From Candidatus Zixiibacteriota bacterium (GTDB lineage: Bacteria; Zixibacteria; MSB-5A5; GN15; FEB-12): a stretch of DNA of 64,000 nt. The notes beneath the pieces were generated by a model. That model ran no database searches, had not been told where the DNA came from, and worked only from the letters and a program-made list of their open reading frames with translations. This document shows positions 26,817 to 35,730 of this stretch, piece after piece. The DNA lies in the NCBI GenBank assembly GCA_029860345.1, contig JAOUBJ010000005.1, positions 248,001 through 312,000 on the forward strand, read 5' to 3'. Both the position numbers and the translations under genes were made by a program. The stretch's first letter is position 1. The number at the start of each line of letters is the position of its first letter.

Positions 26817-28910
26817 ATGTCATGCCGGACGATACTATCGATCTTTCTGTTAATACCCATTCTGGCCGCTTCGGTTCTGCCTGCCCAAAAGCAGACGGCG
26901 CAGGTTGCGCCGGTCAAATATAGTTCCGTCAAGAACCTACGTCAGTCCACCGGTCTGGCTCTGGCCGATACATGCTTTCTCGACAATGCCGATACTCTCA
27001 CCTGGTCCGTTACCGGCTGGATCATCGGTGATGAACTATACAAGGTCTACCTTGATCCGGCTCAGGGTTGCGAAAATCCATATCCCTTCACTATCACGGA
27101 AGTGCATATAATACTGACTTTCGCCGACACCACCACTTTGATCTACGAAGGCGACATCGAAGCAATCGACTGGAGTGATCCCAGTTGCCCCCTGCCGGAC
27201 ACCCTGATTGCGATCTCGCCAACCTATCAGGATTACGTGCCGGGCCCCGACGCCTACGACATTTGGGTCGAACTGGACCCGCCGGTGGTTGTCGACGGAC
27301 CGTTTTTTGCCGGCTTCTATCTCGGCAGCGGCATATACCCGGGTTCTGATCCGGCCATCGTAACCGACAATCACCCCCAACTGTGCAACTCGTATAACAT
27401 CTGGGACGAGTCTATCGGCTGGGTCGATATGATGAATACCGGCGGCGAGTTCAATTTCCCGGGCCGTATGGCCATGTATGTCCTTGGCATCGCCGGCGGC
27501 AGCGGCGGCACTCATCCTGAACCGGAACTAACGCTGGTGGCCCCCTCAGACAACAGCACACTTTTCGGTTCCGGGAACATCTGGGCGTCCGAATCATCGG
27601 GATCGGGCATCATCGATTACGTCTCCTTCGAATACTCCTCAGGAGGCGGCTTCGTTGAAATCGGTAGAGATTTCGACGGCAGCACTCCCTTGCGTGACGG
27701 CACCAATTCTGTCAGCGGCGGCAACGGCTTCAGCTACGACTGGGACTTCTCTGCTCTCAGCGAAGGGAACTACACTTTGCGAGCAACGGCTGTCGACACA
27801 CTCGGTCGCAGCTCTGCCGATAGCGTCGCCGTTTATCTTGAACCAACGCCGCCGACACCGACAATTCTGAGCCCTGAAAACGCAGAGGTTTTTTGCGACA
27901 CGTTGAACCTCTTGATGTCCGTCAATGACGAAGACATTGCCTACATCGACATCAAAAGACGCCCCGGCAGCGTCGGCTATTCAGCCGGTCTGACCACCGT
28001 GGACGTATCGTCGGTCGGCAACCATCTGGTGGCGCCGGGGGCTGCGGCGCTGGCTACCTACTTGTGGGGCGGGCGAGGTTACGAATTTCTCATCAAGGAA
28101 GGCACAGCCGTTCTCTCAGTGCTTGAACTGACCGACAGACTGGCAACCTCGTTTGACACCTACGACAACAACGGCACCTATGATGAAGACATGTTGGCGG
28201 GGCTCGATGCGTATTTTCGCGCCATCGGCAACGCTCTCGAATTCGACTATCGACGCAATCCCAGCTACTTCGACCTGCGAATCTGGCTTGAGGAACAGGA
28301 GCGCGCCGTCATTATTGCGTTGAGCGGCGACCCCGGCACCTGGCTGGCCGTCGACGGATTCCCCGGCTGGACCCAGGGCGACGGCAGTTACCTGATCCGG
28401 GTATCGAATCCGCTGACCGGGGCAATGGCTGATATACCGATGCGCAACAGCGTCGGTATCAACCAGGTCAACCTGAACGGCAGTTGGCAGAATATTGACT
28501 TGATGGTGTCCCTGCTGCCGAAAGATTACGTCGTCAATCGCGTCACGGTCGGGGCCGACTTCTCGGGCGGCGACGGCTGGTTCTTTGGATGGGCACCGTT
28601 CAACCTGGACGAAGACAGTCTGTATTACTTCACGGCCAATGGTCATGATGGCTCGGGGCATCAGGATGCCACTACCGTTCTGTTGCAGTATGCCTGTCAA
28701 GGTTTCTACGTAAAGGGAGATTACGACGGCAACCAAAATGCCAACATTTCCGATCTGGTCTGGCTGATAGACTTTCTCACCGCGGCCGGACCGGCACCCG
28801 TCGGTGGCGCCGAGCGGGCCGACGCCAACTGCGATGGCTTTGTCAATATCGCTGACATTGTCTACTACATGAACTTTACTTTTGGAGTGGCTGATCCCCC
28901 CTGCCACTAA
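26817..28910 (+). CDS. secreted protein with C-terminal type I dockerin
   Basis: 697 residues from ATG 26817. The ATG two codons earlier lies only one base from GAGGAG, while 26817 has a seven-base spacer. Signal peptide MSCRTILSIFLLIPILAASVLPA. The middle contains Ig-like beta-sandwich stretches (ELTLVAPSDNSTLFGSGNIW..., TPTILSPENAEVFCD). The last about 65 residues have two calcium-binding dockerin loops, GDYDGNQNANISDLVWLIDF and ADANCDGFVNIADIVYYMNF. Such modules bind cohesins in cellulosomes, but in Zixibacteria-like genomes they are often found as C-terminal ends of secreted proteins without visible scaffoldins. A strong terminator follows. Confidence 0.85.
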   Translation: MSCRTILSIFLLIPILAASVLPAQKQTAQVAPVKYSSVKNLRQSTGLALADTCFLDNADTLTWSVTGWIIGDELYKVYLDPAQGCENPYPFTITEVHIILTFADTTTLIYEGDIEAIDWSDPSCPLPDTLIAISPTYQDYVPGPDAYDIWVELDPPVVVDGPFFAGFYLGSGIYPGSDPAIVTDNHPQLCNSYNIWDESIGWVDMMNTGGEFNFPGRMAMYVLGIAGGSGGTHPEPELTLVAPSDNSTLFGSGNIWASESSGSGIIDYVSFEYSSGGGFVEIGRDFDGSTPLRDGTNSVSGGNGFSYDWDFSALSEGNYTLRATAVDTLGRSSADSVAVYLEPTPPTPTILSPENAEVFCDTLNLLMSVNDEDIAYIDIKRRPGSVGYSAGLTTVDVSSVGNHLVAPGAAALATYLWGGRGYEFLIKEGTAVLSVLELTDRLATSFDTYDNNGTYDEDMLAGLDAYFRAIGNALEFDYRRNPSYFDLRIWLEEQERAVIIALSGDPGTWLAVDGFPGWTQGDGSYLIRVSNPLTGAMADIPMRNSVGINQVNLNGSWQNIDLMVSLLPKDYVVNRVTVGADFSGGDGWFFGWAPFNLDEDSLYYFTANGHDGSGHQDATTVLLQYACQGFYVKGDYDGNQNANISDLVWLIDFLTAAGPAPVGGAERADANCDGFVNIADIVYYMNFTFGVADPPCH

Positions 28911-28973
28911 GAGCCATGTCTCCACTCCCCATGGCTGGGTCATTTCGGCTGGGGGTGATCCGCAGAACTTCTC

Positions 28974-29003
28974 AAAAAGGCCGCCCAAGTTGGCGGCCTT
29001 TTT
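28974..29003. terminator. bidirectional terminator between convergent genes
   Basis: Perfect 12-bp stem AAAAAGGCCGCC (28974-28985) and GGCGGCCTTTTT (28992-29003), six-base loop. T-runs occur on both strands. It separates the plus-strand dockerin gene from the minus-strand cluster that ends at 29046, so it can stop both. Confidence 0.92.
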
Positions 29004-29045
29004 CACACTGACAATTCCTTGATGCTATCTACGTTCGGCCGCCAG

Positions 29046-30227
29046 CTACCAGGTCAGACGCCAACTGGTCGAGTCCGGCACAGTCAGTCGCTGCCTGAGA
29101 ATTGTTCCATCGCGTAGACTGATCGTAAACTCATATTTTGTCCCGGACGGTATCAGTGAGTCCGCCGGCACCAGATCCAGATAAAAATACCCGGTGCTGT
29201 CGCTGGTCGTGCTCACAGGCGATGGCGAGATTACGGTCATGCCGAATCGAGCCACCCCCGAAGGCAGCCAGGCGCTGACAGCCGCATCCTCTTCAGCCAC
29301 ACCATCGGCCGTGAAAAGATGCCCATAAACCCGACACAAAGTCGGGAAGGCCGGAGCGCCGGGATCAAATTGGTCACAGAAGATAGTGTCCACACCCGCG
29401 CCCGACACTACGACAGTGTCATATCCGCCAAAAACGTAACCCGAAGCTGAAGCCACGACCAGAAAACTGTCGGCATCCAGATTAAAAGCGACCTGCCCCA
29501 GATTGTCGGACCGGCCAACCGCAACCAACGATGACTGGTCAACACTTCGCACACCCAGCGATGCGTAAGGTATGGCCAACCCCACGCCGGAATCGTATGT
29601 TTGTATCGTGAACGAATAAGCTCCCGAGCCGGACGATACTCCCGACACCTCGGTGTCGAGGTACTTGCCGAAACTGCCCGAGGTGGTGTGACCACTCTGC
29701 TGAGTGTTCCACACCCAGCCGGCCGTGGTGGCCGAGTCGCCGCCCAATTCGGTACGATTGGAATCCACCGCCCCGCCCTTGACATTGACCGAGTCGTCAA
29801 TCAAAGCCAATTGGTCGGAGAGTTCGTCGCCGATAATCTGAAATGAATAGACGTTCGGCGTCAACAGACCACCCGTGTTTTTTTTGGCAAGAATGGTCAT
29901 ACAGTAGGACCCTGCGTCGCCGCTGCCGTCGAGGTTGGACACCTGATCTTTGAATGAATAAAACTGTTTTGCTCGAATAGTAACCGAGCTCACCCGGCTA
30001 TCGGAAATTGCAGCCGAATCCTTGTAGGCTACATCACCCGAAGGACCACTCACCAAAACGTAGAACGAGTCAGCCGTTGTGGCATTGCCCAGACTGTCCA
30101 CCGAGTAAAACAAAAACGACAAAGAATCTTCGGCCGTCGGTGTCGATGTCGAGTTGTTGACAATACCACCGAACAGCGACGCCGCTGATAAAAGACCGAC
30201 TCCCAACAGTAATAGTTTACGCATCAT
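29046..30227 (-). CDS. exported beta-rich protein at the end of the capsid cluster
   Basis: 393 residues from ATG 30227 (ATG 30224 is equally possible; AGGAAGGGAG lies upstream). Signal peptide MMRKLLLLGVGLLSAASLFGG. The body is rich in Ser, Thr, Asp and Val. It has strands typical of beta-sandwich domains: DSFYVLVSGPSGDVAYKD, then a carboxypeptidase-regulatory-like end (CRVYGHLFTADGVAEEDAAV, STTSDSTGYFYLDLVPAD). The C-terminal part therefore resembles the repeats of the giant protein at 15957. It is the last minus-strand gene before the terminator at 28974. A phage neck or fibre role is possible, but the signal peptide argues for a surface protein of the host. Confidence 0.65.
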   Translation of the reverse strand: MMRKLLLLGVGLLSAASLFGGIVNNSTSTPTAEDSLSFLFYSVDSLGNATTADSFYVLVSGPSGDVAYKDSAAISDSRVSSVTIRAKQFYSFKDQVSNLDGSGDAGSYCMTILAKKNTGGLLTPNVYSFQIIGDELSDQLALIDDSVNVKGGAVDSNRTELGGDSATTAGWVWNTQQSGHTTSGSFGKYLDTEVSGVSSGSGAYSFTIQTYDSGVGLAIPYASLGVRSVDQSSLVAVGRSDNLGQVAFNLDADSFLVVASASGYVFGGYDTVVVSGAGVDTIFCDQFDPGAPAFPTLCRVYGHLFTADGVAEEDAAVSAWLPSGVARFGMTVISPSPVSTTSDSTGYFYLDLVPADSLIPSGTKYEFTISLRDGTILRQRLTVPDSTSWRLTW

Positions 30228-30362
30228 ACTCCCTTCCTGGCAAAAATGTGTCTGTGGGCGGCAGTTGGACGCCACTTGTGGCTGTCCCCGTCTTCCCCAA
30301 TACAAACGTGGCGCACGAGGACGTACACCAGGCACAAATCACACTCCGCATCATACTCCCTT
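30220..30362. repeat. 16-bp direct repeat carrying a ribosome-binding site and ATGATG
   Basis: The 16 bases at 30220-30235 recur at 30347-30362. On the minus strand both read AAGGGAGTATGATGCG. The first is the translation start region of the exported protein at 29046-30227. The second opens a minus-strand frame of about 46 codons beginning MMRSVICAWC that runs into the first. This looks like duplication of a gene start. Confidence 0.6.
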
Positions 30363-30376
30363 GCCCGCTTTAGTTT

Positions 30377-31141
30377 CTAATCTCTCAAGAGCGACCGAAC
30401 CACCTTCGAACGTCGCACCTGCGTTGTATCGGCCGTATATAAGAGCAGTAACGGATAATACCCGGCGCCACTTTCCGATGATTTGATCACTTTGCGGCTA
30501 AGGTTCACCGGTGGGTCGTTGCTGTTTACCAACATGAAGCCGTAGTTACTGCCCGAGGTATCCCAATAGGTCAGCATACGGTTGAAGTTCTTCATAGTGA
30601 AGTACTGTCCGGTGCCGGTGACGTTGACGCTGCACGCCACCGCCGTATTGTAGTCACCACCGGCCGAGGTCCAACTGACCGAGTCGCCGTCGCCGACATC
30701 CAGATAGGCATGCAGCCAGGTGGCGCCTGAGTCCGGGTCCGGATAGTCACCCAGATTGTGTTTGTTCTCGCTGCCCTCGAAAGTCTCCTTGGTCAAAGGG
30801 TAAGCGATCAATTGTCGGGCCAGAATACCGCTCTGGATGTAGCAGTATACTTTCAACTCCGAAGAATCCGGAATTGTATCGTTCCATCCCGGAAGCTTGA
30901 AGACTACCCGTAGCTCGTCGCAACATCCGCCGTTTCCAACACCCATATTGATCACACGGCCGCCGTTGAAGCGTGTGCAATCTTCACCTGTTTCTTCCGG
31001 GTCGCAATTGGCATACGAGTATATCAGGCAGTCCTCAATGTCGGAGGTATCCTTCAGCGTGTCTACCCTTGCCGACACCGATGCGGTAACCATGAACCCA
31101 ATCATGACAGCCACACCCACTTTGTGGAGCGCGCTTCTCAC
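30377..31141 (-). CDS. exported protein, DNRLRE-like beta domain
   Basis: 254 residues with a GTG start at 31141, preceded by AGGAAGAG and overlapping the upstream stop by four bases (GTGA), so it is translationally coupled to the capsid-cluster genes. Signal peptide about 1-25 (VGVAVMIGFMVTASVSA). The body DTSDIEDCLIYSYANCDPEETG, LRVVFKLPGW, TWLHAYLDVGDGDSVSWTSAGGDY and the Gly/Tyr-rich end YYPLLLLYT resemble DNRLRE-type beta-sandwich domains of secreted surface proteins. Cys are several, consistent with oxidation outside the cytoplasm. A secreted protein translationally coupled to phage head genes is unusual. Confidence 0.7.
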   Translation of the reverse strand: MRSALHKVGVAVMIGFMVTASVSARVDTLKDTSDIEDCLIYSYANCDPEETGEDCTRFNGGRVINMGVGNGGCCDELRVVFKLPGWNDTIPDSSELKVYCYIQSGILARQLIAYPLTKETFEGSENKHNLGDYPDPDSGATWLHAYLDVGDGDSVSWTSAGGDYNTAVACSVNVTGTGQYFTMKNFNRMLTYWDTSGSNYGFMLVNSNDPPVNLSRKVIKSSESGAGYYPLLLLYTADTTQVRRSKVVRSLLRD

Positions 31142-31422
31142 TTGCTCTTCCTGGAGGTCGTTGTTTTCGTTCGTGTCGTTTTCTTAGCCGGCTTCTTTTC
31201 GGGGATGCCCTGGCGAATCTCATCCACAAGTTTCCAAAACCGTTTCTGATCAGCGCCGCCCGGTGTCAGTTTATGCCTTAGTTCAACCATTTTGATCAGG
31301 TCTCCCAATTTGGCGTTTTCTTCAGCATGCTTAATGATTTCACGGTAGTACCTTTCGATGAGTTCATCAAACAGCTTCAACCAGGGAGAACCGTCGGGTG
31401 GTTTCCCTGCGTTTCGTTTCAC
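31138..31422 (-). CDS. small helical protein with Lys/Arg/Thr-rich tail
   Basis: About 94 residues from GTG 31422 (a TTG at 31440 would give 100). It is helical (WLKLFDELIERYYREIIKHAEENAKLGDLIKMVELRHKL) followed by a very basic tail (KKPAKKTTRTKTTTSRKSK) suited to binding DNA. It starts directly after the stop of the gene at 31424 and its end overlaps the next gene by four bases. The size and charge could suit a small terminase or a head-completion protein; neither can be shown. Confidence 0.6.
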   Translation of the reverse strand: MKRNAGKPPDGSPWLKLFDELIERYYREIIKHAEENAKLGDLIKMVELRHKLTPGGADQKRFWKLVDEIRQGIPEKKPAKKTTRTKTTTSRKSK

Positions 31423-31423
31423 G

Positions 31424-31798
31424 TTAATCGCCCATCTCAATTATCAACAGATCAACCAGCACCGGACCGGATGCATCCGGGTCGCGTGCTATCTTGAAGC
31501 CCTCAGTCGACTCCTCACCCACAACGAAGGCCGTCTCAACACTGCGCGGTCGAACAATTACCCGTGGCGATGACAACGATTGAGGTAGCTGGTTACCGCG
31601 ATGGTCGGTGAGATTGGCAAACGTTACTTGTTGAGCGACATCTCCAATATCGATAGTCCCATACAGAACCGATGTGGTACTCTGCACTTGTTCCTGGACA
31701 ACAAACTCGATCTCGCTCCACCCGGCCAACCCCCAGGCTGAAAACTCGGGAACAAACCATACCCGATGCGACTTGGCTCTTTCCAATCCTGATATCAT
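31424..31798 (-). CDS. small beta-rich protein of the capsid cluster
   Basis: 124 residues from ATG 31798, with GGGAG about six bases upstream; a longer reading to 31873 would overlap the previous gene. The sequence (ISGLERAKSHRVWFVPEF, VLYGTIDIGDVAQQVTFANL, PRVIVRPRSVETAFVVGEE, VLVDLLIIEMGD) alternates strands and turns, like small neck or tail-completion proteins. No family recognised. It lies ten bases after the connector-like gene. Confidence 0.6.
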   Translation of the reverse strand: MISGLERAKSHRVWFVPEFSAWGLAGWSEIEFVVQEQVQSTTSVLYGTIDIGDVAQQVTFANLTDHRGNQLPQSLSSPRVIVRPRSVETAFVVGEESTEGFKIARDPDASGPVLVDLLIIEMGD

Positions 31799-31808
31799 AT
31801 CATCTCCC

Positions 31809-32621
31809 TTAGCTGTGTACCGGCGCCGACGGACCCTGGGCCGGTGGGCGGAATCGGTTAAGGAGTTGCTCACTACCGGCTGCGTATTGATCGGATAGTT
31901 TCATCCAGGCCAGTGCAGTACGATCCTCGCCGCGACGACTGGACAACTCCCGTGCGGCAGCGGTGCGACAAACAATCGCCAGCGCGCGCTGAGTGGCCGC
32001 CGCCTGCAAAGTACGGTCAGCACCGAACTGTCCGTCCGGGTCCACCTCCTGCTCGACCAGACTGTTGGCCTCAGCCACCGCGTTGTTCAGCACATCATCA
32101 TTGAAACTGTCATAAATCGGTGAGTAGTCCAGAAAGACCGTTTCGCCGTCGATGATTTCGCCGGATACCACTCTTTTGATCTCGCCGGAGTCGACTCTTA
32201 CTTGATAGTCTGCGCCATCGGTGTACGTCGCAAACGTCTGATACCATACCGTCACCGCCTGGCCGACACTTAGCGACCCGCCCGACTTGACCGCGATGGT
32301 TCCCACACTGTAGTCGATGGCATAGTCTGTGTTCTCCACATACAACGTACCCATCGAACTATCGCTTGCCACCACCACCGAGCCCGGCGCAATCGGCGAG
32401 GCCGCCACGCTTACCGGACTGCTGCCCAGGGTAATACTCGAGCGCGACAAGCTGTTGCTCTTGAGCGTCTTCACCTTGAGCACCGAACCGTCGATAGCGC
32501 CGTTGAAAAACGGCAGGTAGTCATCCCCCTTGAAATACAGAGCTTGGTTGACCACCTGTTCGGCCGTTGGAAAGGCACTGACCAGGTGGTGACGAATCAG
32601 TTCCACATTAGTATATGACAT
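31809..32621 (-). CDS. putative head-tail connector-like protein
   Basis: 270 residues with a GAGGAGG ribosome-binding site. The N-terminus (TNVELIRHHLVSAFPTAEQV) and C-terminus (NNAVAEANSLVEQEVDP...LQAAATQRALAIVCRTAAARELS...AWMKLSDQYAAGSEQLLNRF) together look like the helical gp6/DUF1320-type head-tail connector fold. A beta-rich insertion of about 100 residues (SVLKVKTLKSNSLSRSSITLG, YVENTDYAIDYSVGTIAV) lies between. It is two bases downstream of the beta-propeller gene, so clearly in the same operon. The assignment rests on pattern and position. Confidence 0.55.
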   Translation of the reverse strand: MSYTNVELIRHHLVSAFPTAEQVVNQALYFKGDDYLPFFNGAIDGSVLKVKTLKSNSLSRSSITLGSSPVSVAASPIAPGSVVVASDSSMGTLYVENTDYAIDYSVGTIAVKSGGSLSVGQAVTVWYQTFATYTDGADYQVRVDSGEIKRVVSGEIIDGETVFLDYSPIYDSFNDDVLNNAVAEANSLVEQEVDPDGQFGADRTLQAAATQRALAIVCRTAAARELSSRRGEDRTALAWMKLSDQYAAGSEQLLNRFRPPAQGPSAPVHS

Positions 32622-32623
32622 CC

Positions 32624-34039
32624 CTACCTCCTCACGATAACCGCACCGGCGTTGGAAATCGATGTTATCTGACTGCCCACCGGACCGGTGCTGAAGCCGG
32701 TCGTTACCTGTATTTGCACCCAGTAACGTTCATCATCGCCCAGCGCTTCTTTCTGCCAGTCGTCGGGCGTAGCGTCGTAGTCGTTCCACAAGAGCAACTC
32801 CTTGTCCGAAGCATCGAAATCGTAGGCGCCGCCCGCCGGCGTGAACGCAATCCAGGCCGAGCCATCCCAATAGGAGTACTTAAGGACTCCACCCACACCA
32901 ACCGTTGACAGGAGTATGCGAAGATAACGGAATCGACGATCCATCCCGATATGCACAGTATCCCCGAGAATTTTCAACAATGTGGAGCTACTGGAATGAT
33001 AGACGTCCGCTGGCGTGCCACTGGCCGCAGCGGCCGTAAGATCATTGTAGCTGGATGACCCGATGTCATAAACCAGGACTTCGTCAAAAGCTCCCGCACC
33101 CGAGTCCAGAGGTTCAGGTGTCACAAAGCTACCCGTCTCACGGCTGGTGTACATCAATTGCTCCTGCCCTGTTGCGTACTGCGACAGGTACACCACCACC
33201 GGTACGTTCACGTTAAACAACACCTGCGGGCTATTGCCCTCGGCCGCATCCAGGTCCACCACCGGACTCCAAACGGCCCCATCGTACTCACGATACTTCA
33301 AGGCCGCCTGATCATAGGCCACAGCCAGTAGTCCGTTGTCCGAGACGGCCACGTCGAAGTGATCATCGATATTGCTGGCGCTTGAAGCCAGATCAACGGC
33401 CGTCGTCCAACTGCCGCCCACGATCGGACGAGAACGCACCGACAACGTTGAGCCGTCGTAACTGTAGACGATGAATATGTCACTGGTACCTATGACGACC
33501 TTGCTGTAAAGCTCCGACGCGGCATTGCTGAGTTCATCACCATCGTCGGCCGGACCGCTGCCCCAGGTCGCTCCCGAATCGGTCGAGGATTTTGCGTGAA
33601 GGTAGTATGACCCGGTATTGAGATGCGACCAACTCACCCACAAAGTCCCCGCGGCTTCAATCGTCACCGACGGATTGTACGCCTCGGCGCCGTTGAATAC
33701 GGTCACCTTCGAACCGATCGACCAACTACCGCCCGAGAAAGAGAGCTTCTTCGTCACCAGATACTTGGTCGTGACCTCGCTGTAGACAACATGAATGTTG
33801 CCGTTGGTGTCCATCAAACAGTCACACGGTTCGTCGGCTGCATCGGACGCGATGGTCGCAGGGGTCGACCACGTCCCGTAGGGCCGGTCTGCCCAACTGT
33901 ACTCGATATCGCCGGACGCCGTTTGCACGACAGCCACCAGCCGCCCGCGGTATTGTCCCGATGCCACCTTTAACAGTTTCCTGGAAGGGGGCAGGCCGAC
34001 CGGATAGGTAGCACTTGATTCAGTTATCTTCTTTTGCAT
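32624..34039 (-). CDS. sialidase-like beta-propeller protein in the capsid cluster
   Basis: 471 residues without a signal peptide. It contains at least five repeated blades with BNR/sialidase-like character: DIEYSWADRPYGTWSTPATI, YLHAKSSTDSGATWGSGP, SVRSRPIVGGSWTTAVDL, YREYDGAVWSPVVDL, LMYTSRETGSFVTPEPL. The C-terminal about 130 residues (FRYLRILLSTVGVGGVLKYSYWDGSAWIAF...DERYWVQIQVT) are a separate beta domain like those of phage baseplate or fibre proteins. A sialidase active site cannot be confirmed. It could be a receptor-binding or decoration protein of the particle. It starts 51 bases after the capsid gene. Confidence 0.65.
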   Translation of the reverse strand: MQKKITESSATYPVGLPPSRKLLKVASGQYRGRLVAVVQTASGDIEYSWADRPYGTWSTPATIASDAADEPCDCLMDTNGNIHVVYSEVTTKYLVTKKLSFSGGSWSIGSKVTVFNGAEAYNPSVTIEAAGTLWVSWSHLNTGSYYLHAKSSTDSGATWGSGPADDGDELSNAASELYSKVVIGTSDIFIVYSYDGSTLSVRSRPIVGGSWTTAVDLASSASNIDDHFDVAVSDNGLLAVAYDQAALKYREYDGAVWSPVVDLDAAEGNSPQVLFNVNVPVVVYLSQYATGQEQLMYTSRETGSFVTPEPLDSGAGAFDEVLVYDIGSSSYNDLTAAAASGTPADVYHSSSSTLLKILGDTVHIGMDRRFRYLRILLSTVGVGGVLKYSYWDGSAWIAFTPAGGAYDFDASDKELLLWNDYDATPDDWQKEALGDDERYWVQIQVTTGFSTGPVGSQITSISNAGAVIVRR

Positions 34040-34090
34040 CGTTCTCTCATTCAGCGGGGGGACCGCCCCGGGCGATCCCCCGGCAGGGTA

Positions 34091-35194
34091 TTAGGTCCAA
34101 ACGCTGTCCATCACCACCGACGCTTCTTTGATGACCTTGGCATAGGTCACCGACTCGGAAATCACGGCTTCCTCGAAACGCTGTTCGATGACTTTGTCGT
34201 ATTCGATAGTCAACGGCTGAGTGATCACTTCCTCGACCGCAAAGCGGCTGTCGAGACCGAGAACATAGTCGGTTGGAACGTCATCACAACGAACCAAACG
34301 AGCGCCCAAAGGACTGAACAGATCGCCGGTGTTCTGAAAACGATAACCGGCCATCGGGTCCTTGAACTCAGCCAGGGTCAGGATCGTCTTCATCTGATCG
34401 ATATGGCAGACAATCGTGTTCATTTCAAACGGCGAGAACTGCGCCCACAGACTGATCAAGTCGTCGTAATCCAGGGTGGCGCTGACAGCCGTATTGACCA
34501 CCGTAGCGCCGTTTGAGTTACCGTCACCGTTGATAATGGTGTCAACGACCAAGGCGATTTTGTCGCTCTGAATTCTGAAACCGATGTACCACAACAATAC
34601 GCGGAACTGCGAACTGCTGCGATAACGAAGCGCCTTGTAGCTGGTCTTGAGAGCCAAACCGTAGTCGGCTACCTTGACCGCATGGTTCTGTTCCGTTACC
34701 AAAAGCTGCGGCACATCGGCGCCGTCACCGATAGGACGAAGCGAAAACTTGGTGTCGTCCGAGGTATCGATGAAAAACGGCGTGTAACTGTTGGATGCCA
34801 CGCTGGTCGAGTTGGCAATCAAACGACCCAATTCCGGCCGCATGGCTTGACCCTTCTTCACCTCGCGCAACATGAACTCCGGCAACAAAGCCGGCGCCTG
34901 CTGATAGAACTGCTCCACCGTGGTCGGCGACTTGCCGCCGAGCCGGACACCGGCCAGGGCCAGCTGCCGTTCAAAAGCATCAAGCGGACAACCGGTCGGC
35001 GTCGGATCATACTCCTCGCACTCCAGCAGTTCTGAGAGCGTAAGCCCGCGGCTCTCCGCTTCCGTGTAAAGATCGCGTCCTACTTCAACCGCCGTCGCCC
35101 TGGTCAGATCCACCGGAATCTCCGTTGTCGCTTGTTCGATCTCTCGGTTCAAATTGACAAAGGCGGCCGAATTCAAAAACTGATTGAAATTCAT
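34091..35194 (-). CDS. major capsid protein-like, HK97-type fold
   Basis: 367 residues. The N-terminus is helical (FVNLNREIEQATTEIPVDLTRA). The body has the sequence style of HK97-fold coat proteins: FFIDTSDDTKFSLRPIGDGADVP, VKVADYGLALKTSYKALRY, DKIALVVDTIINGDGNSNG (the long spine-helix region), LDYDDLISLWAQFSPFEMNTIVCH, DLFSPLGARLVRCDDVPTDYVLGLD, and a C-terminal strand set (LTIEYDKVIEQRFEEAVISESVTYA). Position between a decoration-like gene and neck genes supports it. The ribosome-binding site is AAGGA. A catalytic role is not expected. Confidence 0.75.
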   Translation of the reverse strand: MNFNQFLNSAAFVNLNREIEQATTEIPVDLTRATAVEVGRDLYTEAESRGLTLSELLECEEYDPTPTGCPLDAFERQLALAGVRLGGKSPTTVEQFYQQAPALLPEFMLREVKKGQAMRPELGRLIANSTSVASNSYTPFFIDTSDDTKFSLRPIGDGADVPQLLVTEQNHAVKVADYGLALKTSYKALRYRSSSQFRVLLWYIGFRIQSDKIALVVDTIINGDGNSNGATVVNTAVSATLDYDDLISLWAQFSPFEMNTIVCHIDQMKTILTLAEFKDPMAGYRFQNTGDLFSPLGARLVRCDDVPTDYVLGLDSRFAVEEVITQPLTIEYDKVIEQRFEEAVISESVTYAKVIKEASVVMDSVWT

Positions 35195-35207
35195 CTTCGG
35201 TCCTTTC

Positions 35208-35627
35208 TTAGTTAAGCAGAATGACGCAGTCGGTTGTACCGTTCACTTCAAGTACCGTCCCGCGTGCCACGTTGCCACCGGCCGGATCGGAGGCCACCGT
35301 CGGAGCCTGCTTGACCGTTCCGCTGGCGCCACAGACCACCCGATTACCCACTACGGGATAGGTAGTGGTAATAGCCAGGCGGCAGACCCCGCCGACCTGC
35401 ACCGAAGCCAGCCGGTCGCCGTCGTCACCGTCGTTTAACGTCAAACTGATTAGCCTGCCCAACAGTTGGTCGCCGTCACCACACGGTCCCACTTCGCCGT
35501 CGTCTGTCAGTATCACCGGCTCGCCTATGTTGGTATCTTTCAGATCATCGACACTGGCCGTCTGCTTGATCGTAAAGGTGGCCAGCACCGGCGCTACCGC
35601 ATCCAGGTTCTGATCTCTTACTGCCAT
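35208..35627 (-). CDS. capsid decoration-like protein
   Basis: 139 residues rich in Val, Thr, Gly and Asp: TASVDDLKDTNIGEPVILTDDGEVGPCGDGDQLLGRL and VQVGGVCRLAITTTYPVVGNRVVC resemble DUF2190/gp-type head-decoration or stabiliser proteins, usually encoded just upstream of the capsid gene, as here (14-base gap). AAAGGAAAC precedes the ATG. It probably coats or stabilises the shell. Confidence 0.6.
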   Translation of the reverse strand: MAVRDQNLDAVAPVLATFTIKQTASVDDLKDTNIGEPVILTDDGEVGPCGDGDQLLGRLISLTLNDGDDGDRLASVQVGGVCRLAITTTYPVVGNRVVCGASGTVKQAPTVASDPAGGNVARGTVLEVNGTTDCVILLN

Positions 35628-35730
35628 CTCGTTTCCTTTTGTTCATTGAAAGTTGAAATACTTCGGCCGGGAGCGAATCCCACAAGGCCGGGACTTATGA
35701 GCTTGTTGACAAACGTCTCATGCAGAGGTG

